DNA of 64,000 nucleotides from Gadus chalcogrammus. Its lineage: Eukaryota > Chordata > Actinopteri > Gadiformes > Gadidae. The notes beneath the pieces are model-generated. The model did not search any database, was not told where the DNA came from, and was given only the letters and a program-made list of their open reading frames with translations. Below are positions 32,716 to 43,608 of this stretch, in pieces (within the stretch, counting starts at the first letter, position 1; every line of letters begins with the position of its first letter). The stretch lies in the NCBI RefSeq assembly GCF_026213295.1, contig NC_079418.1, positions 3,533,887-3,597,886 of the forward strand. Reading direction: 5' to 3'. The position numbers and the translations under genes are program-made.

Positions 32716-33483
32716 GATGCTTGTTCCTTGCTCTTTGTGAAATGTATTTTCGCGGTTAAATTATAAAACAATGTGCTGTGTGCTGCGCTGTCACGCTGAA
32801 ACCGGTGGGGTCGTCACGTTACGTGAGACAGATTTTTATGGTTAATTTTATAGATTTGTTTAACTAAAATTACTTTACAATTTTATTAATCTATTCATAT
32901 GTAAGAATGTATTTATGCATTCAATATATTCATATATGTCATATATGAAATGTCAGATTTTTTATTTTTTTTTAATTAAATGTCAGAATACGTAATTTTT
33001 TGGCGGCACCCCTGACACAGTCACGGGGCACCCACTTTGAGAAAGGCTGCGCTAGAGGACGTCAAGTGGCCGTGGCCTATGCAGTGTAATGGCTTCGGCT
33101 TCTTCACCTATCTAAAGGTGCTGCCTTCTGTGGATGGAGCAGCCTTCAATAAGGTCTTGCTCCCCTTGTGGCTATGTATAGTATTTACGGCTTATATGTT
33201 TGGGCCTGCTTCCTAGTGGTTAAGTGAGGGTAATTCAGCTTGTGTGTTTGAATCTGCTTCCTAGAGGCTATGTGGAGGCAGCTCAGGTTCTTAAAATACG
33301 TAACACGAGTGACGGCTACGCGCACACATGCACACCCATAGCGAGTGACGTAGGATGTAAATTCCCACCCCGGGCGAAGTGGCGTAGATTTAGAGAGTCC
33401 CAAAATGGATTGAGCACCGTTTATAAACAACACTTTCGGGTTTTGTCTGTTGGCTTGTGTCGATACATCAAGTGTCGATACGT

Positions 33484-33920
33484 CATCAGTAAGCGCAGGA
33501 CCCCGAGCCGATCTGGCAGCCAAAAACATTTGGTCCTCTCACCGGGTCGATTGAAACACGGGACGATTGAAACACAGCCATTTACTCGAAAACCACGCAA
33601 GGCTTTCACGTCAAAATTCGTCACTACGTTCAGCACGCAAGACTGACCAACCCCGGGAAATTTCGTGTAATGACGTCACACCTTTCAAATGTTATCCCGA
33701 AAACCTGATTTTGAGAGCTGTAAGAAAAATCCTTCCTACGGTAGTTTTTTTGTAATAAATAGTTGTATTTTTTGTTTCATGCCATAATAATATGACTATA
33801 CAACAGATTAATTAGTACTTAAACCTCTGATAAAGTGTTCAATGTCAGAGTTTTGAAGTTTAGAGGTAAAAAAGGTTTAAGTGTCAGTAGTCGCTGCCGG
33901 GACGATTGAAACACTTGTTT
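33484..33920. mobile_element. MITE-like repeat (GGTCGATTGAAACAC motif)
   Basis: CCGGGTCGATTGAAACAC and GGGACGATTGAAACAC occur near 33,540-33,570, and GGGACGATTGAAACACTTG near 33,898-33,916. The same motif appears at about 62,764 and, inverted, at 57,035-57,062, so it is a dispersed family. ACCCCGAGCCGATCTGGCAGCC at its left matches 11,068-11,092 inverted. Confidence 0.5.
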
Positions 33921-34620
33921 TGAAGGGAAAAACGGTCTGTCTAGTTACTGGACCAGATAAAATGAGACGGAGAGGTAATAAAGTCTGTCGGCACGAGGAC
34001 CTTGGATTTATTAAGTAAAGTGGCAACGGTTATACAGAGTCATAAAGCGTGAGAAATCGAACATGTCTAAGTCCCTAATCAGCGCTGATGGTTCGTCCGG
34101 AGCTTCGCCTCCGTGGAAGGTCTGCTTCAGAAGAAGATCAAGAGTCCCTGTGTGATAGTTTTATGCTGTATCCTCCTCTCGATGAGGTGTGTGCGTTTGA
34201 GGTGTGTGTGGTTCTGTGTGTTTTTGCTTGACCTTGGCTCCCAGGTCCTGGTGTATGCATGTGTATCTCTTATGTTCCTCCTAACGAGGGAGAGCTCCTC
34301 AGTGTCTCCTTTGTTCTCGAAGTATCTCTTGTGTGCTCGAAGTATCTCTTGTGTGATGAATTAATGTGGCTCTCCCGTTCTTGAGGATGACTGGTGCATT
34401 GTCTGAGTGTCTACCATTTGCCTGCTTGGGAAATGGGGCCTTGGCTCTGGCCTTGACCCGACTATATTATCATGTTTGTGTTATGTGTTCGTTGGGTTTA
34501 GAGCAAGAGTCGACTATATATTAATGTGCCTGCCATGTGATGTGCTCATCAGGCTAGGGTAGGAGTTAGCTATATTTGTAATGTACATGTGATGTACTCA
34601 GCAGGTTATTTTTCCCAACA
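33921..34620 (-). mobile_element. Second solo LTR of the ERV family
   Basis: TGAAGGGAAAAACGG to TTTTTCCCAACA, colinear with the ERV LTR and closest to the copy at 31606-32366. The flanking bases are GTTT and GTCC, so there is no 4-bp TSD; it may derive from recombination between different copies or be older. Confidence 0.85.
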
Positions 34621-34954
34621 GTCCTCAAGTCCAGGGATCTGGCCTTTTAACCCCTCTTCGTTTGAGGAAAAGGACTTCGCCGGAGCCTATTCCACAGACC
34701 GCATCCTCCCCAGGCTTCGGGTGACGAGGTCAGCGCTTCTCCAGGTGCCACTTCAGGTAGGAACAGTTCATCAGAACAGTAAAGAACAGAGTTCATAAAT
34801 AAATAGTCCCATAAGTCCAAGTTCATAAAAAAAGTCCATAGTGTAGTGGACGGCAGAGAAGCTGCTAGACCACCGGGCTACAACTCTCACATCAGGGTAT
34901 TTAACAAGGATCAGGAGGGTGGGTTTATAAACATTTTTAAAAGTGTGTATTTTT
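34621..34954. other. No recognisable gene
   Basis: Short unassigned segment between a solo LTR and the pogo-like remnant. Confidence 0.4.
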
Positions 34955-35752
34955 TAAATGTGTCCTTTGGCAGGCATGGATGTACCTGAACGAGCTGCCA
35001 GGCCTGACGAAGCTGCCGGGCCTGACAAAGCTGTCCGGCCTTACCCTAAGGCCGGACCTAGAAAGATAACAAAGAGAAGAGGGAGAAAGAGGCAAGTGGA
35101 GTTACTCTTGCATCTCATATCTTGTCTGGCCTTCCTTTGTATACAGTCATGTAGACCTACCACATTTAAGGTAATTCAATTAGCATTAAACTGCTAATTA
35201 ACTGCTATACTTAAGGACACCCCGGTGAGGGCTGCTTTAGAGGCGGAAAAGCAGGGAACTCTGAAGCAGCGTCGTCCCGCCAAGCAGCCTCCCTCCTCTC
35301 GGGCTCCCAAGAAGAGGCTCTTCTCGCCCGCTCCTGATGCCGCCCCCCTTGGTGCCACCTCAGCTGCTCCTCCCACCATCACCTGGCCCGCTGATGGAGT
35401 CAGCCCCACCTTACGACTAATTTGTCCTGTTCCGGATGCAGTAGAGTTCACCACTATTGCTGTCTCTACTTCTCCAACTTATTTAGGCCTATCCAGCGAG
35501 GACTTCAGCTGCCTCGTGTGCTGCGAGCTCTTCAGCGCCTCGATGCCTGGGGAAGAGTGGATCCAGTGTGTTTTTTGCTACAAGTGGTCGCATGAGGCTT
35601 GCACCGACGGGAGTACACACTACCTGTGTCACCTGTCTGACAAAGAATACAAATATTTAGCCTACTATACTGGCCATGTGTCTTCACTAGTTTGCAGTGG
35701 AAATACTGTAAATGTAGGCCTACAGCACAATTCACTTAACATTATAGACTGA
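34955..35752 (+). pseudogene. Pogo/jerky-type transposase C-terminal remnant
   Basis: An exon-like part at about 34,975-35,170 is Lys/Arg/Pro-rich with a short repeat (RPDEAAGPDKAVRPYPKAG). The frame at 35225-35752 continues with PAKQPPSSRAPKKRLFSP and ends in a Cys-rich PHD-like finger: CLVCCELF, WIQCVFCYKWSHEACT. That C-terminal finger is common in fish and insect pogo/Tigger-type DDE proteins. The HTH and DDE domains are absent, so this is a 3' fragment. A host PHD gene is a less likely alternative. Confidence 0.55.
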
Positions 35753-35972
35753 TTAACTAACTAACTAACTAACTATTAGGCCTGGGTTAGGCTATGAGTG
35801 GGAGCTGGGCTATTAAATATTTTGCAGGGTAGGACTACTTTTCGTCCATCATTGTAACGCATCCAAAATAACAATGGCTACATTAAATTATGACAATAAT
35901 AATTTAATTTAGTAGACATGCACTTAAAAACTGCTGGGTATAAGCTATAGGGGGAGGGTGTCTATGTTCCCC

Positions 35973-36107
35973 GGGTCCTATGTTCCCCTCTTTGTATGAG
36001 ACAGGGGAACATAGGACCCTTTTTAAAAAAAAAAAAAGGGTCCTATGTTCCCCACTGTTGCGGGGGAACATAGGACCCTTTTTCTGAAAAAGGGTCCTAT
36101 GTTCCCC
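35973..36107. repeat. Five alternating copies of a 16-bp palindromic unit
   Basis: GGGTCCTATGTTCCCC occurs at 35973-35988 (+), 36004-36019 (-), 36038-36053 (+), 36063-36078 (-) and 36092-36107 (+), separated by T/A-rich loops of 9-18 bases. Neighbouring copies can pair as hairpins. Confidence 0.95.
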
Positions 36108-37130
36108 GGTCTGTTACTTTCTCCATCATTACTGGAAGAGGACGTCTGGTTACACTACGTAAGGGAAACCCATTTGTGTGGCTTGTGAGCGTGTGCATGG
36201 GTTGAAATGCGTGAGACTTGAGAGCCCTGCAATAGCGATCTTTTCCACGAAATTGGACCTGCAAAAACTATATATTGTATGAAAGCTGAGCCGCCACTGA
36301 TTCCGACAATCTAAACCATATCATTCTGGGACTAAATCTCGCAAATAAAAACTTAAGAAACTTCCCCCTTTCTTTTAACAACAAAAAATGAAATTTTACC
36401 TTTGGGATTTTTGTCCACAGAGCTTCTGTGTGAAGTCACTGTTAGTTTTTAATGTTACATTGTCGAAGCAATTAGTAGAGAAATACAAAAGTTCAAGAGA
36501 AAAGAGCAATAGTAGGCCTATACCGAGTAAAAAAAAAGATCACTAGGGGGCACTATTTCAGTTTGTGTATTTGAGACCGGTCACTCACAGGTCACGAGCA
36601 AGGCACTGTGATTTAAAGATGGAGCAACGGCGAACGGTTGTAACGGTGAACTCTAAGTGGAACAGCTAAGCAAAAACAAGAGAAAATGTATTTGCTGTTG
36701 ACTTTTATTGAGGCTGCCGTTCCTGTGCAGCTTACTTTACTTAGCTGATCCTTTCTTATTGAACAGCCTTAAGAAAATTATATTTGACTAGTCTTAATAT
36801 AATAAAGAATAGTCAAATAAAAATGGCAACCCTGGGGGAGGAGCTTGCGTAGTCCGCGTGCCCAAGGGCCGATATCTCTAAATCCGTCGGTAGCCTATCT
36901 AACCTCTGAAAATACTCATTAAATATATATAATATTATATATAATCATATCAACCTAGCAGAGAAACATAATAGGTCTAATACAACTATAGGCTATGCAA
37001 AACCCATTTCATTAAGGCTATAAAATCACTATACTGGTGTGGGCATATCTTTTTAGATTTTTTTTCGGCTCCTCGTGCTGGACCGGTTAGCCATCCCCGT
37101 CATAGGCCCGAGCTAGTTTATTACCAAGGA
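36108..37130. other. No recognisable gene
   Basis: Mixed AT-rich sequence upstream of the MULE transposase, possibly its 5' region. I could not identify terminal repeats. Confidence 0.45.
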
Positions 37131-37137
37131 GGAGACC

Positions 37138-38294
37138 ATGGCGAAGTTAATGATGGAGAGAGACCTTGGAGGAAAAGTTTTGGTTCTGGACGAATTCAGA
37201 TACCACAGGCACCGCACCAACCAGCAAAATATTAGATGGAGATGCTGGAGAGAGAACTGCAGGGCAGTACTCCGGACCAACATCTTTGATGTTGAGGAAG
37301 AGTATCTTAACATCGTTGTGTATGAGGTCGGTGAACATGTGCATGCCCCTGACAGAGTAAGGGTGCGCAATGCAGATTTCCGCCAAGAGGCAATTGGAGA
37401 AGTCGAGAGGGAACCCACAGTACCTATCAGAAGGGTCTACAATGCCCGGCGAGTAGCTCTGCAGCGGCAACGTACACTCCAGGGTTGAGGAGAGAGAGCA
37501 CCACCACAAGACTTCCCGTCAGTGAGGTCAGTTATGGCCAGAGCAAGTAAACATGTGATGCCTCCCATCCCACCTACCATTGAGGACGTAAGAATAGAAG
37601 GTCCATGGGCAGAGACATGGCGCAGTGATAAATTCCTGTTGCACCAAGATGAGGATTGGGGTGTCGCAGTCTTTGCCACTAAGGACAACTTGCGGAAGCT
37701 GCGACGCTGTGGGACCGTTTACATGGATGGAACATTTAAGTCCTGCCCACGCCCCTACAATCAGGTGTTTACGGTGCTCGGGGACATGCATGGCTTCGTT
37801 GTTCCACTTGTCCATGTTCTTATGGGCCAACGCACAATTGGACACTATCGCCAGGTGTTCCAATGTGTCAAACGTGAAACAAGGAGCATCACGCACCACC
37901 ACTGGATCCCTGTAAAAGTCATCTGTGACTTGGAACAGGCACTGATCACTGCGCTGGAAACAGAGCTTCCAAGGGCACGAGTGTGTGGATGCTACTTCCA
38001 CTTCCACCAGGCCTTGTGGAAGAGGGTGCAGGGACTCGGACTGGCTGCTGCATTCCGGCATGACCATCGGTTAGCAGCAATCATCCGTAAGGTGATGGCA
38101 CTAGTCCAAAATAACTTTCACCTGCAGCTTCACCATCGGAAAACCAGGCGCGCCCAGCAGGACCACCCAGAGCTGCAGGACTTTCTTCAGTATGTTGGCA
38201 ATACGTACGTCCACAATGGTGCAGCATTCCCACCGGCGATGTGGAATGTATACGGGCGCAACATGGAACAAAGGACCAACAACCATGTTGAATG
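37138..38294 (+). pseudogene. FLYWCH-MULE (Mutator-like) transposase
   Basis: The ATG at 37138 opens a FLYWCH-type zinc finger (YHRHRTNQQNIRWRCW, NCRAVL, HVHAP). A TGA at 37486-37488 interrupts the frame, which reopens in the same frame. The MULE RNase H-like domain follows: D in YMDGTFKSCP (about 37725), D in VICDLEQAL (about 37926), and CGCYFHFHQALWKRVQ (about 37990), the C/H motif typical of MULEs. GPWAETWRSDKFLLH precedes it. The exon ends at a donor, AATGTAAGTG, near 38294, and no further exon is found before a foldback element. One nonsense codon and the lost C-terminus disable it. Confidence 0.85.
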
Positions 38295-38825
38295 TAAGTG
38301 ATTAAAACTGATTTTCTGATTAATTGAATAATCGCCAATGACACATTATTTTTGACGTGTAGGCCTAACCCACCATCAACATTTTTATTTAAAACCAATA
38401 GCCTTTATGATGATATTATTTTTGTGATTTTTGTTGCTGGTATTATTAATATTATTATTTCAAAGCATTACACAGCCTACATTAAGCGTGTAGGCCTACG
38501 TGTTTCCCAAGACCAATGTGTGGCGCGGCGCCACAGAATCACAGAGCGCCACAAATTGATTCATTCATGATTGTATTATTTATTTTTTAAGTGACTTTTA
38601 AATATAAATATCGTTCCGTTCATTCATCTCCGCATAGCACTCTTTTTCCCTGTGATTCTCGTTCACACACGCACACAGAGACTAGCATACCAATGGTGCG
38701 CGGGTACACCACTTATTGGATAAACCCGCGTGTCATACACGCGTGCACACGCATTGACAGCGGATTCGCCCACTCCTCCTCTCAACGCGCCTACAAAGGC
38801 AAACCCGAAGCAGCTGCATAGATAA
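38295..38825. other. No recognisable gene
   Basis: AT-rich intron-like sequence after the MULE exon, with a small hairpin GTGGCGCGGCGCCAC near 38,520. No coding signal is supported. Confidence 0.4.
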
Positions 38826-39675
38826 GGGATAATGTAGAACTCCGGTCATTGTCGGTAAAATAAGCTTATTTTCGAAAATGACCGGTGATGTTGTATACAT
38901 TATCCCGCTTATTACACGGCTAATTGCCAAAACAAAAAAAATAACTTCACATGGTGTGTCTTTTTACAATTTATTTGTTACCAGCATTCGTAGTGTTCAT
39001 CATCAGAGAAATAGTCCGCCAAAGACGTTGACGTCGCTTAGCAACCGAAGACGCTGGGGTTTGACAAGTTATCCGTGCTTGCGGAGTGATACCAAAGTCA
39101 AAGTCATTAGAGGCAAAGAATCCTTTATTTTCCTTGACAGCGGTCAATTATACTCATGATTATACTTAGCAACGGTGAATTATCAAATATTATTACACAG
39201 GTCTTTTCAACGTTCCGTTCACTTGCATGGGCACTTCACAACTTCCGGCAGTCAATTATTTTTGGATAATTGACCGTTTCCAATGAATAATGACCGCTGT
39301 CAAGGTAAACAAAAGGACGTTTTGCCTTTGGTATCACTCCGCACGTAGTCCGGTAACTTGTCAATGTAATAAGTGGGATATGTATCAACCCAATCGCTGT
39401 CGGTTGCTAAGCGACGACGTCAATGTCTTGGGCGGACTATTTCTCTGCTGATCAACACTATGAATGCTGGTAACAAATACATTGTAAATAAATTGTTTTG
39501 TTTTGGGAAGTAGCCGTGTAATAAGCGGGATAATGTATAGAACTTCGCCGGTCATTATCGAAAAAAAATAAGCCCCTTCATGGCGAAGCAAGACACCTCC
39601 GCTGCGCGTCGGTGTCCTGTTCGCCCTGTCGGGGCTTATTTTCTCGATAATGACCGGCGTTCTATACATTATCCC
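38826..39675. repeat. 850-bp foldback with hairpin ends
   Basis: 38826-38906 and 39527-39675 are each palindromes bounded by GGGATAATGTA and TACATTATCCC, and they are inverted relative to each other. The inward flanks also pair (GCTTATTACACGGCTA near 38,905 with TAGCCGTGTAATAAGC near 39,512, and TTTGTTACCAGCATTCGTAGTGTT with AACACTATGAATGCTGGTAACAAA). Even the centre is partly symmetric (TTGACAGCGGTCAATTAT / AATAATGACCGCTGTCAAGG). No protein is encoded. Confidence 0.85.
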
Positions 39676-39907
39676 TTACTAATTAAACGCCGGAAGTTGT
39701 GAAGGGCCCATGCAAGTGAACGGAACGTTCCATGGCATTGAGAAGATCCGTGTAATAATTGCGATTAATGTGAAATGCGGTTATAGTTCACATATATTTC
39801 CGTTTTAGACCCCCAGTATTGGAGAGCAAAGTGACACCGCTTCACTTCATTTCGACACGGTGTTTCAGCCCCATGGACAGAGAGCGTAGGTTTAATTCTC
39901 AACACGG

Positions 39908-40023
<116 letters not shown>

Positions 40024-40589
40024 TCTTGCATTTGTGACCTTTTTAAGACTCCAGGTAGGGCCAATCATTCTGAGGACCCTGCTTTCCTGTCAACATAGAG
40101 GGGTAAAAGTGACATCACTAGGTTCAGAAAAAAATCTGTTTGATCATGTGCACTTGAAACTGTGGAAACACACATGTAAACCAAACCTCACTTTTTGACA
40201 GCATGTTAGGACCTCTTGTCGCCGCCCCTCAAGGCGGGGCAAACAAGTGTGTGTATAAAACCAAGTGGAGACCAAAGAGTGGATTATGAATATTATCCAC
40301 CCTCATCTGTTGTTAAACAGTTTTCTGACCATGTAACTGTTATCTCACCTTAATTTCTGTACTACCATGGCCTGGCCAAAGCCTTCCTACGCAATTCCGC
40401 TCGATTATCTTCTCCCTTCGTAGCTACGTCTGGGATTTCAGCCATTGACCTGGATTCCTCCAGGAGAATTCATGACCTGGCCAGTCACCTAACAGAGTGA
40501 GGCAGCGCAAGAATACTACATGCTATCAGTCAAGGGCTGATCCAGTCTTTTTGAATGTAAACACCTCCAGTAAACAATCGTTTCTCAAA

Positions 40590-40712
40590 ACCTGAATGTC
40601 CAGTCCCTCTGTACTGTACTCTGACAGGAACTGACAATTTCACTGCATTCTTTACATTAGTAATCATATGCATGTGACAAATAAACATCCTTGTATCCTT
40701 GTATCCTTGTAC
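40590..40712 (+). mobile_element. L2-like LINE 3' tail with (TATCCTTG)n
   Basis: TTTCACTGCATTC...ATGTGACAAATAAACATCCTTGTATCCTTGTATCCTTGTA is the end of a fish L2/CR1-group LINE followed by its short 8-bp terminal repeats. Confidence 0.7.
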
Positions 40713-40948
40713 GAAACGATAGTGTAGAACGAGGGACTGGTCAAGACCAGGTTAGTACTACCACTAAAGACATTATATTGTTGTGCTTTGTAAACTGTAT
40801 TTTTATTACACTTTTTCTGTTCAAAATAAAGATTGAAGAGTGCATTAATTACAGTACAGTAATTTCAAGTCAACTGACTTAAAATGAAAATAAAATGCTA
40901 TAACCCCCCCCCTAACCCGACAACAAAAACATGTCCTGCCACCCCCAC

Positions 40949-41277
40949 CACTGATCTCAAAAAGAAACTGGATAGCGCATCACATGGTTTTAAAGTGAGG
41001 CCACATGCAAATCGTGGCGGCCATTTAATAACTGTATTTATAACTGTATTTATAATCACAAGTTGAATGGATATTTGCAAGCCAGAACATGAAAATACAC
41101 ACTGTGGGAATGTATTTGTTCCACTCTACCCAAATAACAAATAAATTCCCAGTGTGTATTTAATAATCATTGGTCTCAAGCAGGAAAGTGGTCCCAACAA
41201 AATGGCCGCCACGATTTGCATGTGGCCTCACTTTAAAACCATGCGATGCGCTATCCAGTTTCTTTTTGAGATCAGTG
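40949..41277. repeat. Inverted repeat with 77-bp arms
   Basis: 40949-41025 (CACTGATCTCAAAAAGAAACTGG...GTGGCGGCCATT) pairs with 41201-41277 (AATGGCCGCCAC...CCAGTTTCTTTTTGAGATCAGTG) with only a few mismatches. Both arms border CCCCCAC-rich sequence. A MITE or foldback in the 3' region of the recombinase gene is likely. Confidence 0.85.
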
Positions 41278-41286
41278 CCCCCCACA

Positions 41287-41590
41287 TATTAAATACTAAA
41301 ACAAATGTCAGAAGCAAATGTCATAAGCAAAATAAATTGCTTCCCACCATTCTTTAAGAGGTTGACTAAAAGTCTGTTCCTTAACCTTGCATTAAAAATA
41401 CTTTTGGTTAGGCGGTAGAAAATTAGAGAACACTTTTTTTTGAATATTTTCCTTATCCTGAAATCACCCACCCCCTATTACATATAAATGCATGCAGTTA
41501 TTATTTGAAACATGAGACAAAAAAATATAAATTGTTTCAGTACATTACCTGAAACATCTGCACTGACTTGGCTCGGTGAAGAGTGCAATA
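41287..41590. repeat. Duplicated segment, copy A
   Basis: CATATTAAATACTAAAACAAATGTCAGAAGC... is repeated with high identity at about 43,309-43,608, roughly 2.02 kb to the right, in direct orientation. The copy includes part of a short exon of the recombinase gene (CGAGCCAA.TCAGTGCAGATGTTTCAG and its donor). Confidence 0.85.
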
Positions 41591-41678
41591 ACTTACAGTA
41601 CAGTACAGTAATTTCAAGTCAACTGACTTTTACAAAATAAAAATGAAAATAAAATTCAAATAAAATGCAATGTTGCCA

Positions 41679-41840
41679 ACAAAAACATGTCTTCCCCCCC
41701 CCCCCCGACAACAAAAACATGGGGACTGGAGAGCAGATGAGTACTATGTCAGAAAACATGTCCTGCCACCCCCCTCCCCCGACAACAAAAACATGTCCTG
41801 CCACCCCCCACCCCCCCCTGACAAAACATGTCCTCATGTT
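41679..41840. repeat. C-rich short tandem repeats
   Basis: GACAACAAAAACATGTCCTGCCACCCCCC-type units repeat three to four times. Similar sequence occurs at 40,905-40,950. Frames through it are artefacts. Confidence 0.75.
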
Positions 41841-43308
41841 TTCCTTGTGAGAGACACAATCCTATTCCGGACATAGTACTTAACTGCCCTCCAGTCCCTG
41901 TTCTTGAGCGCTTCAGGACACCTTCTGATGCACTCCTCACATTGTTCCTTTCCGTGGGTTGTACCCTTTGTGATGAACCTTAGGATAGGATGAGACAGCT
42001 TCAATATTTCCCCATGCACAACATACAAGCAACAAGACAGACAGATAGTAAACCAATGTCAAAATTTACGCCCGGACCACCACTGACACCATCCCCCGTC
42101 AGAAAATACTTCCAACGTCCCTGTCAACAGGTGTTGGAAACGGTGATTAATGCACATTTTATTTATGTGCATTACCACGGATGCGCATCACTAATTCGCA
42201 TCAGTTGGATTGAAACGCAACTATCGTGTAGTGAGTGGGCAAGTTATCAAGAAAAAAGTTAGAATCAGGTCAATCAGTCAGTACCTTCCCATTTGCGACT
42301 CCACAGCAGCAACTTCCTTGTCACTCCATTTTTTTTTTTGGGAACTTGGTGCCGGGTCTGAAAGACACAACATTTAGATAACACTTGTAAATCATGATCA
42401 CAAACGTTTCTCTCTTGCTCAACAACCTTACTGAACTTTCTTTACCTAGTCCTTATTGAAACAACAGTTTACTTAAGATTTAACTTATTTTATTGATCAT
42501 GTGATTCACCTGCTTTAAAATTTGAGTGACAACCATATTTCAATTGCTCAAACGCATTGTTGAGTAGGCCAAAACAACAAAAACAAAAAATGAATTAAAG
42601 GCTTTCTGTGTCTATTTTTTTTACACAATCTATGTCTGCAATTCCTAAGCCTAAGAGCACCAAGGTAACATAGTATTTAATAGCAGCACTCCTGACAAAG
42701 ACCTTATCAGCTTTTTAACTTATAAAGTGTTGATTTGCAGTTAGAATTATCTAACTAACAGGAAACCATGAAGGCAGACATGAAACCTTACATTCCATAC
42801 CTGAATGAGTTGTTTTAGGCTTCTTTTCTGCTGAACTGGTTGATCTTTGTGAGACTGAGACAAAATGTAGAGAAAAGAATAGTGGAAAGATAATTAATGT
42901 CCATATACATTAATTGTGCAAAATACAGACCTTCTTAGGAAGACATTTCCCCAAATACCTCTGCTGTCTGATGATGAAGATGAAGGTTTAAAAGCTGATG
43001 ATCGTTTTGGGGTGGAACAGCGCTGGGGTCGCCCTGATGAGTCTAGAAAAACAAGGAAGAATAACCCAAGTATACGCACAATAGTTTTTCTCAAAAGTGA
43101 ATTTCATATTAATTCTGTTTACTTTAAAGGAAATTAATTTTCAGCACTTTTTTGAGGACAATACCTGAGTCAGAAGGCTGCAGCAAAAGTTCTGAAGGTG
43201 AACTTGATTCTGACATAGGAAAAGTGCAAGAGAATAAGACCTTCATGAACTATCCACAACCTCACACTAGTTCATTTACAGCCAATCAAAACTACTTAAT
43301 AATTAACA

Positions 43309-43608
43309 ACATATTAAATACTAAAACAAATGTCAGAAGCAAAGGTCAGAAGCAAAAGAAATTGCTTCCCACCATTCTTTAAGAGGTTGACTAAAAGTCT
43401 GCTCCTTAACCTTGCATTAAAAATACTTTTGGTTAGGCGGTAGTAAATTAGAGAACACACTTTTTAAAAATATTTTCCTTATCCCGAAATCACCCACCCC
43501 CAATTACATATTAATGCATGCAGTTATTATTTGAAACATAAGACAAAACGATATAAATTATTTCAGTACATTACCTGAAACATCTGCACTGAATTGGCTC
43601 GGTGGCAC
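43309..43608. repeat. Duplicated segment, copy B
   Basis: Direct partner of 41287-41590. This copy contains the complete short exon 43616-43575 with acceptor CTCTAG and donor GTAATG, so it is probably the original and copy A the derivative. Confidence 0.85.

Larger units (their letters stand above)
29506..33049 (-). mobile_element. hAT-Charlie-like transposon with exact 8-bp TSD
   Basis: CGCTAGAG at 29498-29505 is repeated at 33050-33057. Both ends begin CAGCCTTTCTCAAA when read inward, giving a TIR of about 14 bp, with GGGCACC/GGGGCACCC subterminal motifs. The element carries a BED-type transposase on - and was later hit by an ERV-family solo LTR (31606-32366). Confidence 0.92.
29300..33296 (-). 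mobile_element. LTR-like repeat, split by hAT
   Basis: 29300-29505 (TTTAAGAGACTTTATTTGTTATAAAGTATTTCGG...) and 33058-33296 (...GGTGCTGCC..., GCTCCCCTTGTGGCTATGT, ending CTTAAAATACGTAACA) are the two halves of one repeat, with the hAT element in between. The - strand begins TGTTACGTATTTTAAG, an LTR-like start. Other copies are at about 48,300-48,769 and 57,620-60,300. The outer boundary on the left is not fixed. Confidence 0.5.
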
